DNA of 64,000 nucleotides from Acinetobacter indicus CIP 110367 (GCF_000488255.1 NZ_KI530745.1:744001-808000); one strand, 5' to 3'. Counted from the first letter of the stretch, positions 1 to 9,476 are shown. The notes: generated by a model not told the origin, from the sequence alone. Translations and numbers: made by a program.

Positions 1-63
1 GGTCACACCTACACAGAAGCCAACCAAAACACCTGCCAAAATAAACTCAACTGCACCAAACAT
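1..63 (-). CDS. Probable TauE/SafE-type membrane permease, N-terminus only
   Basis: The minus strand opens at an ATG at 61-63 and reads about 21 hydrophobic, glycine-rich residues (MFGAVEFILAGVLVGF then CVGVT) to the window edge without a stop. Alternating Gly/Val with an AGVLVGFCVGVTG-like run is typical of the first helix of TauE/SafE anion exporters. I see no clear ribosome binding site before this ATG and the frame stays open upstream, so the start is uncertain. The family call rests on one helix only. It could be another polytopic membrane protein. Confidence 0.45.
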   Translation of the reverse strand, partial: MFGAVEFILAGVLVGFCVGVT

Positions 64-695
64 GGGGATATGCCATACATCAAAAAACGTGCTTATCTTA
101 TGACTTTCGGATATAAGTCGTTGGCATGATTAATGATTTGCTTATTCTAAAAAATGCTAAAGATGAGAAAAAGATCAACATTTATAGTGAAACAGCGTGG
201 AGTAGATCTATCTGAAATCTGCTGGATTTAAAGCTGAAAAAAAGGGGATTTTTTAGTAAAAAGATCAGGATGTGCAGGGCTGAATAGGCAGATTTTGTGA
301 TGACAGCGCAGCAAAATGGAAAGATAAAAAGATTAAAAATAGCAGGAAATTTCACTTTAAATTTATTATTTGTATATTCAGTGTCATTACATAGAGATGA
401 CATGTGTTGGAGTTTGGGATTTTATTTGATCAATCTTTCAGCATGATAAAAAGTTGCTGATGGTCATGAAACTGCAAGTCAGGTGGAATAGAGTGAAATA
501 AAGCGGTGAAAGCGTAATAAATGAATGAGCCCAGCACAGCATCATCAATCAAACCTGATAGCCATACTGGATAAAAACAAAGCAGTTAAAATATAGAAAA
601 ACCTGAATTTTTTCTCAGCTCAGGACAAACAGTCGTTACAGTCACTTCAAGCAGAATATGTTAAAATTCCACGCAGCAATTGAAGGAGCAAGGTC
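64..695. other. AT-rich intergenic region before lpxB
   Basis: No convincing gene. A short open frame near 182-403 on the minus strand has neither a ribosome binding site nor a recognisable protein and I do not call it. The region should contain the divergent promoters for the permease and lpxB. The only clear signal is the AAGGAG box at 683-688 that serves lpxB. Confidence 0.5.
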
Positions 696-1865
696 TTGCA
701 AAAACGAAAACTGAAAATAGGCATTGTGGTGGGAGAAGTTTCTGGGGATACTTTGGGTGCCAGACTGATCCGCCGTTTTCGTGAGCAAGGCATTGAGGCT
801 GAATTTGAAGGTATTGGCGGCCCGCAAATGATTGCTGAAGGCTTTAAAAGCTATTATCCGATGGATATTTTGTCGGTCATGGGCATTGTTGAAGTCTTAA
901 AAGACATTAAAAAGCTGTTTGCCGTGCGTGATGGACTGGTTGAACAGTGGAGCAAGGAGCCGGTCGATGTTTTTATTGGGATTGATGCGCCGGATTTTAA
1001 CCTGCGTTTATCGAAAAGCCTGAAGCAGAAAAGTCCAAGCATTAAAACCGTGCAGTATGTCAGTCCTTCGGTCTGGGCATGGCGTCAGGGCCGTGTCCAC
1101 GGCATTAAAGCCAATATTGATCTGGTGCTGTGTTTATTTCCATTTGAAAAAGCCTTTTATCAAAAATGGCAGGTTCCGGCTGCCTTTGTCGGGCATCCAT
1201 TAGCGAGTCAGTTGCCTGTCGATAATAATCTGGCCGATGCCAAACTGGAACTGGGGCTGGAAGCTTCGCAAAAGCATATTGCCTTATTGCCCGGTAGTCG
1301 TCGTGGTGAAATTGAGCGTTTAGGGCCATTGGTTCTGGCAGCCGCTGAAATTCTGGCTGCCAAATATCAAAACTATCACTTCTTAATTCCCGCCATTAAC
1401 GATGCGCGTAAACAGCAGATTGAAAGTTTATTACAGCATTGTGCTGCTGATCTGAGATCACGGGTTAGTCTGCTGGAAAATACCGATACAGAATCAAAAA
1501 TTGGCCGTCAGGTCATGAATGCAGCGGATATTGTTGCGCTGGCTTCAGGTACTGCAACGTTGGAAGCGATGTTATTGCATCGTCCAATGGTGACTTTTTA
1601 TAAGCTCAACCGGATTACCTACTGGATTGCCAAACTGCTGGTTAAAATTCCGTATTACTCGCTACCGAATATTATTGCCGGCAAAAAAGTCATTGAAGAG
1701 CTGATTCAAGAAGAGGCTACACCAGAGCGTCTGGCGCATGAAATTGAAAAGCTGATGCATATTGAAGCTGCACAAATTCAGGTGATGCAGCATCGTACCA
1801 TGCATAAACAGCTGCTATCCGGCAATTGTGAAGACCCGGTAGCGGCGATTCTGGCTATTTTATAA
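696..1865 (+). CDS. lpxB: Lipid-A-disaccharide synthase LpxB
   Basis: The 389-residue protein condenses UDP-2,3-diacylglucosamine with lipid X to form the lipid A disaccharide at the inner face of the inner membrane. The N-terminal GEVSGD motif (residues 13-18), the VSPSVWAWRQGR segment, the FVGHPL segment and the LPGSRRGEI motif are all LpxB landmarks, and the length is usual for the family. The start is TTG at 696, chosen because AAGGAG lies 7 bases upstream. The end overlaps the convergent alkR-like gene by 11 bases. In many genomes lpxB sits in an lpxD-fabZ-lpxA-lpxB cluster, but here it stands alone. Confidence 0.96.
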   Translation: MQKRKLKIGIVVGEVSGDTLGARLIRRFREQGIEAEFEGIGGPQMIAEGFKSYYPMDILSVMGIVEVLKDIKKLFAVRDGLVEQWSKEPVDVFIGIDAPDFNLRLSKSLKQKSPSIKTVQYVSPSVWAWRQGRVHGIKANIDLVLCLFPFEKAFYQKWQVPAAFVGHPLASQLPVDNNLADAKLELGLEASQKHIALLPGSRRGEIERLGPLVLAAAEILAAKYQNYHFLIPAINDARKQQIESLLQHCAADLRSRVSLLENTDTESKIGRQVMNAADIVALASGTATLEAMLLHRPMVTFYKLNRITYWIAKLLVKIPYYSLPNIIAGKKVIEELIQEEATPERLAHEIEKLMHIEAAQIQVMQHRTMHKQLLSGNCEDPVAAILAIL

Positions 1866-2793
1866 GAGCCTGCTGAAACTGCTGCCGGTACTGGCTTGGG
1901 GTCAGGGCAAACTGTTTTTTAAAAGTCTGGCTAAAGGCGGTTTCAGAAGAATAGCCAACTTTATAGGCAATTTGCTGGATTGAGAGCTGGCCATGACGTA
2001 AATATTGAGCCGCCAGTCTTAAGCGATGTTGCTGTAAATAGGCCAGTGGCGATTCACCAACAATCTGGGCAAACAGATTGGCAAATTTTGAGCGCGACAT
2101 GCAGCATTGTTCGGCCAGGGTTTCGACGGTCCAGCTTTTTTCCGGTTGTCCATGAATGGCGGTTAAAGCATTGGACAGTTCCGGATGGGTCAGGGCACTG
2201 AGCCAGTTATTAGAATCATTCAGCTGGGCAATATAATCACGCACACATTCAATAAATAAAATACTGATCAGATGATCAAGAATTTTATCGCGGCCGGGCC
2301 GGATCTGATGGCTTTCTACTGCCAGAAACTGTAAGCCAATTTGCAACCATTCCGGCGCAGTGCTGCTCATAATATGATGAATATGCATATAGTCCGGCAA
2401 GGCATTTAACAGCGGCTTGGCCATAATGCTGTCCATTGTGCCGTGCATGGCTAAAATAAATGATTTTTCACCGGATGCTTCACCAAACTCGATGGTCTGC
2501 TGGCGTTTCTGCTGAAACAGGTCACTAATATCCAGGGCATCTAGCCACTCCAGTTGCGTGCTACTTTTGCCAACATGGCTACCGCCGGAAGGAATCAGCA
2601 CAATATCACCGGCCTGCGCATAGACCTGACGCTGGGTCGATAATTCCAGATATAATTCACCACTTAGTACCACATAGGCAATAATGGCGCTGTGATCCTG
2701 ATATTGAAATGCCCAGTTTCCCTGTGGATTCAAATAGATAAATTCAGATTTGTTGAGATGAATATCATCAAAAATTTTACTTAAAGCATCCAT
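1855..2793 (-). CDS. alkR: AraC/XylS-family regulator, AlkR-like
   Basis: The 312-residue protein has an N-terminal cupin-like effector domain (PQGNWAFQYQ, then a QAGDIVLIPSGGSH segment near residues 60-75) and a C-terminal pair of helix-turn-helix motifs. These include TVETLAEQCCMSRSKFANLF and IAYKVGYSSETAFSQTFKK, the AraC signature. It is divergent from alkM with about 190 bases between the genes. That is the arrangement of alkR and alkM in A. baylyi, where AlkR activates alkM in response to alkanes. The role is inferred from family and position. Other Acinetobacter alkane regulators differ in their sensor domain, so the symbol is less certain than the family. Confidence 0.8.
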   Translation of the reverse strand: MDALSKIFDDIHLNKSEFIYLNPQGNWAFQYQDHSAIIAYVVLSGELYLELSTQRQVYAQAGDIVLIPSGGSHVGKSSTQLEWLDALDISDLFQQKRQQTIEFGEASGEKSFILAMHGTMDSIMAKPLLNALPDYMHIHHIMSSTAPEWLQIGLQFLAVESHQIRPGRDKILDHLISILFIECVRDYIAQLNDSNNWLSALTHPELSNALTAIHGQPEKSWTVETLAEQCCMSRSKFANLFAQIVGESPLAYLQQHRLRLAAQYLRHGQLSIQQIAYKVGYSSETAFSQTFKKQFALTPSQYRQQFQQALIK

Positions 2794-2985
2794 ATCGGGT
2801 TGATATCTTCTTATTTGAGCCTAGCTATTTGGTCATTAAGCCTGAATTTATCGTGTGATGAAAGGCCAATTTCAGGCAATGTGGGCCAAAGACGTTTACA
2901 TAGCTTTTTTGGACGTTTGCAACTGTTCTCTGTGGCTTGTTTGCTGAAATATATAGATAAGTTAAGCAGGATGGAAGTGCAGGCA

Positions 2986-4191
2986 ATGAATGCTCCGCTA
3001 CAACTCACAGAACAACAACAGCAATTTTTACTTGAAAAATCCGGTCTGGCTTTAGATAAAAAACGTTATTTATGGCTGATTAGCCCATTTTTACCGGTTT
3101 TAGGCATTGGGATTCTGGCCGGTTACCAGTTTGCACCGAAACCATTTAAAACTGTATTTGCTCTAGGTGGACCACTGTTAATTCATGTGATTATTCCTAG
3201 CATTGATACCTTGGTCGGTAAAGACGAGCACAATCCAAGCCCGGAAGAAGTCAAGCTCTTGGAGCAGGACCCGTATTATTCCCGTTTGGTAAAAAGTTTT
3301 ATTCCCTTGCAGTATATCGCCAATATTTATGCGGCCTATCTGGTCTCACGTAAAGAGACTTCGCTGCTGGATAAAATTTTTCTGGGTGCGTCGATGGGAC
3401 TGGTTAATGGGGTGGCGATTAATACTGCACATGAACTGAGCCATAAATCCTCCAAACTGGAGCATTATCTGTCGCATCTGGCGCTGGTGCCGTCGGGTTA
3501 TAACCATTTCCGGATTGAACATCCGTATGGGCATCATAAACGCGCTGCAACCCCAGAAGATCCGGCGTCTTCCCGTATGGGCGAAACCTTTTATGAGTTC
3601 TGGCCACGTACGGTGAAAGGCTCGTTTAAATCGGCAATTGAAATTGAAACCCAGCGTTTAAAACGCAAAGGCAAGAATTTCTGGTCCAAAGACAATGAAT
3701 TGCTACAAGGTTGGGGCATGAGTGCGCTGTTTCATGCCGGAATGCTGGCCAGCTTTGGGAAAGGCATTGTGCCGTATTTAAGCACGCAGGCCTTTTATGC
3801 CATCAGCCTGTTTGAACTGGTCAATTATATTGAGCATTATGGCTTGCTTCGACAAAAAGATGCGCAGGGCAAATATGAGCGTACCCAGCCGGAACATAGC
3901 TGGAACAACAATAATATTGTCACCAATCTGTTTTTATATCAGTTACAGCGTCATTCCGATCATCATGCCTATCCGACCCGTCCATTTCAGGCCTTGCGAC
4001 ATTTTGATGAAGCGCCTGAATTGCCAAGCGGTTATGCCAGTATGTTGCTGCCGGCGCTGATTCCACCGCTATGGTTTAAAATGATGGATAAACGCGTGTT
4101 CAAGCATTATAAAGGTGATTTAAACAAAGCCAATATCCAGCCGAAACGCCGTTTAAGCCTGTTTAAAAAGTTCGGCCTGAAGGCAGATTAA
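2986..4191 (+). CDS. alkM: Alkane 1-monooxygenase AlkM
   Basis: This is an integral-membrane non-haem diiron hydroxylase that oxidises n-alkanes to 1-alkanols using rubredoxin electrons. The eight-histidine signature is present: HELSH near residues 148-152, HPYGHHK near 178-184 and RHSDHHAYP near 321-328. N-terminal hydrophobic segments flank the IIPSIDT region. The frame is open upstream to 2800, but I choose ATG 2986 because the resulting MNAPLQ start matches the A. baylyi AlkM start I recall, with GGAAGTG just upstream. That gives 401 residues, the usual length. The divergent AraC-type gene is the likely activator. A terminator hairpin follows at 4224. Confidence 0.95.
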   Translation: MNAPLQLTEQQQQFLLEKSGLALDKKRYLWLISPFLPVLGIGILAGYQFAPKPFKTVFALGGPLLIHVIIPSIDTLVGKDEHNPSPEEVKLLEQDPYYSRLVKSFIPLQYIANIYAAYLVSRKETSLLDKIFLGASMGLVNGVAINTAHELSHKSSKLEHYLSHLALVPSGYNHFRIEHPYGHHKRAATPEDPASSRMGETFYEFWPRTVKGSFKSAIEIETQRLKRKGKNFWSKDNELLQGWGMSALFHAGMLASFGKGIVPYLSTQAFYAISLFELVNYIEHYGLLRQKDAQGKYERTQPEHSWNNNNIVTNLFLYQLQRHSDHHAYPTRPFQALRHFDEAPELPSGYASMLLPALIPPLWFKMMDKRVFKHYKGDLNKANIQPKRRLSLFKKFGLKAD

Positions 4192-4223
4192 GTATAGAAA
4201 AATCCATTCGACTGTTTTAGTCA

Positions 4224-4248
4224 GCCCTATGGTGAGTAGGGCTTTTTT
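4224..4248 (+). terminator. Rho-independent terminator after alkM
   Basis: GCCCTA (4224-4229) pairs with TAGGGC (4237-4242) around a 7-base loop and is followed by six T residues. It lies 33 bases beyond the alkM stop. Confidence 0.85.
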
Positions 4249-4266
4249 GTACGCAGGCGGTTGATG

Positions 4267-4770
4267 TTACCCAGATTCATCTTCATTCAAAGCTCTTTCC
4301 ATCCAGATTTCACAGGCATGACTATGACCGGTCTGGCCTTGTGGGGCAGATAAATGTACAAACCCCAGCTTTTCATACAATTTTACCGCCTGCCACAGTG
4401 ATGCTGTGGTTTCCAGATAGCAGGACTGAAAACCGGCCTGCTGGGCAAAGTCAAAAGCGTGTTCCAGAATCTGTTTGGCAAATCCGTAGCCACGTATCTC
4501 TGGCAGAAAATACATTTTCTGGATTTCCAGGCGGCTTGGATCACCCTGCAAAGGCGCAGCACCGCCACCACCGAAAATATTGCCTTGGTCATTGGTAACG
4601 ACCCAATACTGTGCGTGTGGCTGTGAATACACCGCATATAAATCATCGACCGCAGCATCGGCCACGGCAAAACCGGATTCCGGCGCCAGTCCAAATTCTT
4701 TAGAAACCTCACGAATAATACGGGCCAGTGCAGGATTGTCTTGGGCTTGAATCGGGCGTAAAAAATACAT
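4267..4770 (-). CDS. GNAT-family N-acetyltransferase
   Basis: The 167-residue protein has a GCN5-type fold: the EIQKMYFLPEIRGYGFAKQIL segment carries the R-x-x-G-x-A/G acetyl-CoA loop, and CYLETTASLWQAVKLYEKLGF is the usual C-terminal strand-helix. The substrate cannot be read from the sequence. I start at ATG 4770, which gives the typical MYFLRPIQAQDNPAL opening. A longer GTG-initiated frame to 4842 adds a hydrophobic extension without a ribosome binding site. It lies downstream of and co-oriented with the two acyl-CoA dehydrogenases, 115 bases away, so co-transcription is possible. Confidence 0.85.
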   Translation of the reverse strand: MYFLRPIQAQDNPALARIIREVSKEFGLAPESGFAVADAAVDDLYAVYSQPHAQYWVVTNDQGNIFGGGGAAPLQGDPSRLEIQKMYFLPEIRGYGFAKQILEHAFDFAQQAGFQSCYLETTASLWQAVKLYEKLGFVHLSAPQGQTGHSHACEIWMERALNEDESG

Positions 4771-4885
4771 AAGCGCAGCGGTGAAAAATAAAGAGATGAA
4801 TTTTATCACTAAATATTCATCTCTTGAGCAGATTTGAGGCACATCTATTGGACTTTAAATGTCGCTTGATGCTGCGTTCAATATC

Positions 4886-6085
4886 TTATTTAAGTTCGCT
4901 GGAGCTTTTACCCAGTTCACGCCGGGCAATAATCAGTTGCTGGATTTGTTGGGTGCCTTCAAAAATATCCAGAATTTTGGAATCGCGAGCCCATTTTTCT
5001 AGCAGCTCATCTTCGTTATAGCCCACAGCGGCGGCCAGTTCTACACATTTCAGGGTAATTTCATTCCCTACACGGCCAGCTTTGGCTTTGGCAATTGAGG
5101 CTTCTTTGGAATTGGGTTGCTTGTTATCGGCCATCCAGGCAGCTTTAAGCATTAATAAACGCGCTGCTTCCCATTCGGCTTCCATCCGATAAATCTGCGC
5201 GGTTATCTGAGAGCTGTGTAAATAGGCGGTCTGATAATGCTCATCCAGCTCGTGTTTAAAAATCTGCTTGATCCGTTCCAGGGAAGCTTTGGCACAGCCA
5301 ATGGCCATGGCCGCGACCAAAGGACGGGTGTTGTCAAAGGTTTCCATCACCCCGGCAAAGCCTTTGGAGACATCAATCTCGGCATTGCCAAGCAGGTTGC
5401 TGGCCGGCACCCGGCAATCGACAAAGCTGATGGCTGCAGTATCCGAGGCTTTAATCCCGAGTTTATGCTCCAGTCGTTCTACGGTCATGCCGGGCGTGCC
5501 TTTCGGCACCACAAAAGACTTGATGGCCGCACGGCCGAGCTTTTTATCCAGCGTGGCCCAGACCACCACGGCATCGGCACGTTCACCCGAGGTCACAAAG
5601 ATTTTCTCGCCATTCAGGATATAATCATCGCCATCTGCGACCGCTGTGGTGCGAATTGCCGCTGAATCGGAGCCGCAGCCGGGTTCGGTAATGGCCATGG
5701 CGGCCCAGGTGCCGTGAAAACGCTGTAACTGCTCGTCATTGGCCACCGCAGCAATGGCGGAGTTCCCCAGACCCTGACGCGGCATACTCAGCAGCAGGCC
5801 GGTATCGCCATAACACATTTCGACAATACTTAAAGCGGTGGACATATTGACGCCATTTTTATTGCCACTGGCGGTATCGCCACGTTTATTCACCGCAGCG
5901 CCGGCGTTCATGCCATCGCCACCTGCATTCATGCCATCGACCACTGAGGCCAGCATATCCAGTTCTTTCGGGTAGGCATGTTCCGCCTTATCATATTTAC
6001 GTGAAATTGGACGCAGGACATTCAGGGCAACCTCATGTGCCTGATCAGTCAGCAGTTTAAATTTTTTCGGGTTCTGTAAATTCAT
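4886..6085 (-). CDS. Acyl-CoA dehydrogenase, catalytically complete
   Basis: The 399-residue flavoenzyme would make a trans-2 double bond in an acyl-CoA thioester and pass electrons to ETF. The FAD/substrate loop AITEPGCGSDSAAI is intact, as is the C-terminal IFEGTQQIQ motif carrying the catalytic base (Glu376 by my count), as in medium-chain acyl-CoA dehydrogenase. AAGGAAC sits 6 bases before the ATG. A near-duplicated DGMNAGGDGMNAG segment lies near residues 50-62. It is the second gene of a two-gene unit, 26 bases behind the paralogue at 6112-7407. Proximity to alkM suggests fatty-acyl breakdown, but chain length is not determinable. Confidence 0.92.
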   Translation of the reverse strand: MNLQNPKKFKLLTDQAHEVALNVLRPISRKYDKAEHAYPKELDMLASVVDGMNAGGDGMNAGAAVNKRGDTASGNKNGVNMSTALSIVEMCYGDTGLLLSMPRQGLGNSAIAAVANDEQLQRFHGTWAAMAITEPGCGSDSAAIRTTAVADGDDYILNGEKIFVTSGERADAVVVWATLDKKLGRAAIKSFVVPKGTPGMTVERLEHKLGIKASDTAAISFVDCRVPASNLLGNAEIDVSKGFAGVMETFDNTRPLVAAMAIGCAKASLERIKQIFKHELDEHYQTAYLHSSQITAQIYRMEAEWEAARLLMLKAAWMADNKQPNSKEASIAKAKAGRVGNEITLKCVELAAAVGYNEDELLEKWARDSKILDIFEGTQQIQQLIIARRELGKSSSELK

Positions 6086-6111
6086 GGGCTGTTCCTTATT
6101 TTTATGGTTAT

Positions 6112-7407
6112 TTAGGCATGCAGGCCAGACTGGACAATCGCGGTCGCGCGCAGATCACGATACCAGCGCTCGACCGGATGTTCTTTGGTAAAGCCGTGAC
6201 CGCCCAGAATCTGCACGCCATTTGTGCCAATTTGCATGGATTTTTCTGCACATAACAAGCGTGCCAGATAGGCTTCCCGATGAAAGTCCTGTCCAGCTTC
6301 GGCCAGACTGGCAGCATTCAGCACTAGCATGCGCATCGCATCAATTTCAATCGCCATATCGGCAATCATAAAAGCCACACTTTGACGATGTGAGATGGGC
6401 TCGCCAAAGGCCGTGCGCTGGTTGGCATAGTCAATACAATAGGCTTTCACGGCTTCGCAGCACCCAACCGCCATGGCACACCAGACTAAATTACCCAAAT
6501 CAATAAAAGCACTATAGTCAAAATCATCATCGCCCAGACGTTCGGCTGGGGTATGCTGAAAACTGAGGGTGACTGTTTCTGTGGCCTTCAGCCCCATTGC
6601 CGGGCTTTTTTGTGCACGAATGCTGCTGTCGCGTTTCACCACAAATACTTCTGGCTGGCCATTGAATTCAGCACTTACCAGATACAAGTCCGCCGTTTCA
6701 CCCAGCATTACCAGAGTTTTTTCACCCTGAATCCAGTACTGGCCCTGGCTAAAAGTGGCTTGTGTATTTAAACGCAGCGGATCAAAAGCCGGTGTAGCTT
6801 CCTGCACGGCAAAGCTGGCGCGCAGTTCCGAATCTTCTGCAAAACTGGTCAGATAACGTGACTGGATGCTTTCAGAACCCCAGCGGGTCAGGGCATTGAT
6901 TACCCCAAAGGTCGACAATAAACCTGCGGTCAGGCTGAAATCCCCCTGGGCCAAATGCTCGGCCATCAGAATATTAGTGACAATATTCTGCTCGCTGGCC
7001 ACGCCACCCAAAGCCTCCGGCAGTGCATAATCATTCAGGCCCAAATCCTGACTGTGTCGCCATAACACTTCGGGAAACTGTTCCAGATGATCCGCCTGAT
7101 GCGCCAGTGGATAAAGCACCTCTGTGGCAAACTGCTGCATGGTATCTACCGTCATTTGCTGTTCTTCGCTCAGGCTTAAATCAAACAGGGATTTTTGCTG
7201 ATGGGGTAAACGCTGTCTGGGTACATCATCGTGCTTTTGAAAAGCTTTCTGGGTCACGCTTAAGGTTTTAAAGCCGGCTTTGGCACCCTGATATAAAGAT
7301 TTTTCTACAAATTTACGCAGTTTGAGCTGGTCTAAAACCTCGCTGCTGGCAAGCCGAGTGAGCAGCGACAGTCCAAATCCTTGGGCCTTGTTTACCATAT
7401 TGGTCAT
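6112..7407 (-). CDS. Acyl-CoA dehydrogenase paralogue, apparently without catalytic base
   Basis: The 431-residue protein has the acyl-CoA dehydrogenase fold with an N-terminal extension of about 75 residues. The C-terminal LGGHGFTKEHPVERWYRD segment is well conserved. Where active enzymes carry YEGT it reads AIVQSGLHA and stops. The alternative base position used by isovaleryl/long-chain enzymes (DLER context) reads DLGN. The TEPGAGSD flavin loop has become QEATPAFD. GGAA precedes the ATG by about 10 bases. It sits directly upstream of a complete paralogue. By analogy with heteromeric acyl-CoA dehydrogenases of actinobacteria it may be a non-catalytic partner subunit, which is inference. Confidence 0.88.
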   Translation of the reverse strand: MTNMVNKAQGFGLSLLTRLASSEVLDQLKLRKFVEKSLYQGAKAGFKTLSVTQKAFQKHDDVPRQRLPHQQKSLFDLSLSEEQQMTVDTMQQFATEVLYPLAHQADHLEQFPEVLWRHSQDLGLNDYALPEALGGVASEQNIVTNILMAEHLAQGDFSLTAGLLSTFGVINALTRWGSESIQSRYLTSFAEDSELRASFAVQEATPAFDPLRLNTQATFSQGQYWIQGEKTLVMLGETADLYLVSAEFNGQPEVFVVKRDSSIRAQKSPAMGLKATETVTLSFQHTPAERLGDDDFDYSAFIDLGNLVWCAMAVGCCEAVKAYCIDYANQRTAFGEPISHRQSVAFMIADMAIEIDAMRMLVLNAASLAEAGQDFHREAYLARLLCAEKSMQIGTNGVQILGGHGFTKEHPVERWYRDLRATAIVQSGLHA

Positions 7408-7631
7408 TGTTGTTGTTCCATCATGCGGGTGATTATTTTTATGCTGACACGCGGCTGTTTAAAAAACCATGTCAGAACTGACATACTCAATTGTCAAAGA
7501 TAAACGGTTGTTGCAAGATGAAACAGGAATCTAAATAGTTGCTTCTGTTTATATTTTTAATTTTTGGAAAGAGCGGGGAAGGTAGAGGATTGACCCGAAT
7601 GACATTAGCTGCATTAGGGTCGGGTGTGGCT

Positions 7632-9005
7632 TTACTGGAATTTTTTGATCATGTCGCGCACATTGGTTTTGGCATCAATCACGGTCATAAAGGTATAAGC
7701 CCCAATAAATTTACGGCTAATAAACATAAACTCTTTCGGCGGAACACTGAAATAACGTGAAGCCATGGATTTAGAGGCCTGTTGCATCACCCGGCTATGC
7801 AGCTGGCTTTTTTTCCAGTCATAACGATGCTGATCATCCATCACACCGGCTGGTAAATCCGGGTTGTTTTCAGGACTGCTAAAGGCTTCGGTGGCCAGTA
7901 AAAAGACTTTGGCCATATCCGGCTTAATACTTTGCGGAATGGAGTCAAAAAACTCATAACCGGTCATGGCTTTCACCATCATCTCCGCGTCATGCTGATA
8001 GCCGGCCTGAATCAGGTTACGTGCGACCGAGAGCAGGTTGTCATCAAACTGGCGAATGGCACCGAAATCCAGCAGCACAATTTTATCCTGTACATCTGCG
8101 CCATTGCCCAGACGTACTAGATAGTTACCGAAGTTTGGGTCGGTCTGCATTTCGCCCCATTCAAAAATTTCCCGCACTGCCACTTCTAAAGAGGCTTCAC
8201 CAAGCAGGTTACGACGTTCTTGTGGTAAAGACAGCATCACCGGACTGTTGATTGGTACGCCACGTTCAAAGGTCATGCACAGCACCTGATCGGTACAGTA
8301 ATCTTCAATAATGGTTGGAACGATATAGCGCGGGTCCTGCTTTAAACGCTCGGCAAAACGGCGTGTGGTGGCTGCCTCAATCCGATAATTGACCTCGCGG
8401 TGCATCATTTCGCGGACTTCATCAAACCACTGATCAAATTCGCGGGTTTGCGGCACCATGCGGGTCAGTTTCAGCATGTTTTTAAACAGACTCATATCCG
8501 AATCAATGGCATCGGCCACACCCGGATACTGGATTTTTAATACCAGTTCCATACCATCAGATTTACGGGTGGCGCGGTGTACCTGAGCCAAAGAGGCGGT
8601 ACCTAAAGGCTCATGGTCAATGGTGAGATCATTAAGTTTGGAACCTAACTGGTCCTGTAACTGGGTTTTAATCGCAGGCCAGGCCAGGGCAACAGTCTGG
8701 TTATTCAGGGTATTCAGGGCTTGGGTGATTTCTTCAGGCAGGAAATGTTCGCCGTAAAGCGCCATCATCTGGCCAATTTTAACGATAGAGCCTTTCAGTT
8801 TGCCAATTTCTGCGACCAGATAATCGGCCTGTTCTTTCATGGCTTTTTTGCGTTTCTTTTCTTTTTCTTCTTCACTGGAAAAGATTGAACCGGCGCTGGA
8901 GGCGGCCCAACGTGTCCCGGCCAGCAACGATGCCTTCGCGATCGATAAGCGTCGATCCATAGAGGAAGTTTTCAATTGTTTAAGCTTATCGTTCTGATCT
9001 GACAT
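7632..9005 (-). CDS. AarF/UbiB/ABC1-family atypical kinase
   Basis: The 457-residue member of the UbiB/COQ8 family has the diagnostic KxGQ motif (KIGQ, residues 76-79). It also has the alanine-rich loop ASLAQVHRA and a DFG-type metal motif (LLDFGAIRQ). A lysine-rich coiled segment (EEEKEKKRKKAMKEQ) lies near residues 45-59. Family members are ATPases that support isoprenoid-lipid or ubiquinone metabolism. The housekeeping ubiB normally sits in ubiE-ubiJ-ubiB and carries C-terminal membrane helices, which I do not see here, so this looks like a second, non-ubiB paralogue. AAGGAT precedes the ATG. Confidence 0.88.
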   Translation of the reverse strand: MSDQNDKLKQLKTSSMDRRLSIAKASLLAGTRWAASSAGSIFSSEEEKEKKRKKAMKEQADYLVAEIGKLKGSIVKIGQMMALYGEHFLPEEITQALNTLNNQTVALAWPAIKTQLQDQLGSKLNDLTIDHEPLGTASLAQVHRATRKSDGMELVLKIQYPGVADAIDSDMSLFKNMLKLTRMVPQTREFDQWFDEVREMMHREVNYRIEAATTRRFAERLKQDPRYIVPTIIEDYCTDQVLCMTFERGVPINSPVMLSLPQERRNLLGEASLEVAVREIFEWGEMQTDPNFGNYLVRLGNGADVQDKIVLLDFGAIRQFDDNLLSVARNLIQAGYQHDAEMMVKAMTGYEFFDSIPQSIKPDMAKVFLLATEAFSSPENNPDLPAGVMDDQHRYDWKKSQLHSRVMQQASKSMASRYFSVPPKEFMFISRKFIGAYTFMTVIDAKTNVRDMIKKFQ

Positions 9006-9128
9006 GTAAATTTAATCCTTCAATCAGCAATTCGCAGAAAGGTCATAGTTTAACGAATATTAACGGGTCTTAACGTATTAAAAAAGTTCAAGTTGCTGAA
9101 TGTCGAGTTAAGTTTTGCATTCTCTATG

Positions 9129-9141
9129 AAATAGCCTAAGC
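9129..9141 (+). repeat. 13-bp repeat AAATAGCCTAAGC, copy 1
   Basis: Exact copy in the intergenic region between the UbiB-like gene and the 101-aa gene. Confidence 0.7.
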
Positions 9142-9170
9142 AAAATCTATAAAGATGCAATTTCGCTCAT

Positions 9171-9476
9171 TCACATCCGGAATTTAATCTTGAGGGTACT
9201 TTTTTGTTGCAGCATCTGCTTGTTTTCATCAATGTATTTTAAAATCAGGCTTTGTACCGATTCATGCAGAAAACCATGCGCATAGCCTTTGACAATAATA
9301 ATGCTGGGCAGGTTAAAGAACAGATATTTGGCATCATCCAAAGTCGCATCCTGAAAAATGCCGCGTTCCACCAGCATCTGCTGTAAAAACTGTTTTTCCT
9401 GCAAGACACGCGGTGAATCGTTGTCATTCCAGTAGTTTTGACGCATGGCCAGCAGGTTATTGTGTTTGTAACTCAT
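9171..9476 (-). CDS. Hypothetical protein, 101 aa
   Basis: I do not recognise a family. The protein is mixed charged/hydrophobic with no signal peptide or membrane helix, and ends in a basic KSTLKIKFRM tail. It lies upstream of the UbiB-like gene in the same orientation, with a 165-base gap. No strong ribosome binding site precedes the ATG, but the frame composition looks coding and the reverse strand offers only a shadow. Internal ATG codons could be the true start. Confidence 0.6.
   Translation of the reverse strand: MSYKHNNLLAMRQNYWNDNDSPRVLQEKQFLQQMLVERGIFQDATLDDAKYLFFNLPSIIIVKGYAHGFLHESVQSLILKYIDENKQMLQQKSTLKIKFRM

Noticed and set aside
182..403. Minus-strand open frame of 73 codons before lpxB
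   Set aside because: Very AT-rich, Phe/Leu-rich composition, no ribosome binding site and no recognisable domain.
5237..5665. Open frames on the opposite strand of the acyl-CoA dehydrogenase genes
   Set aside because: They mirror a strongly conserved enzyme gene and have no protein features of their own.
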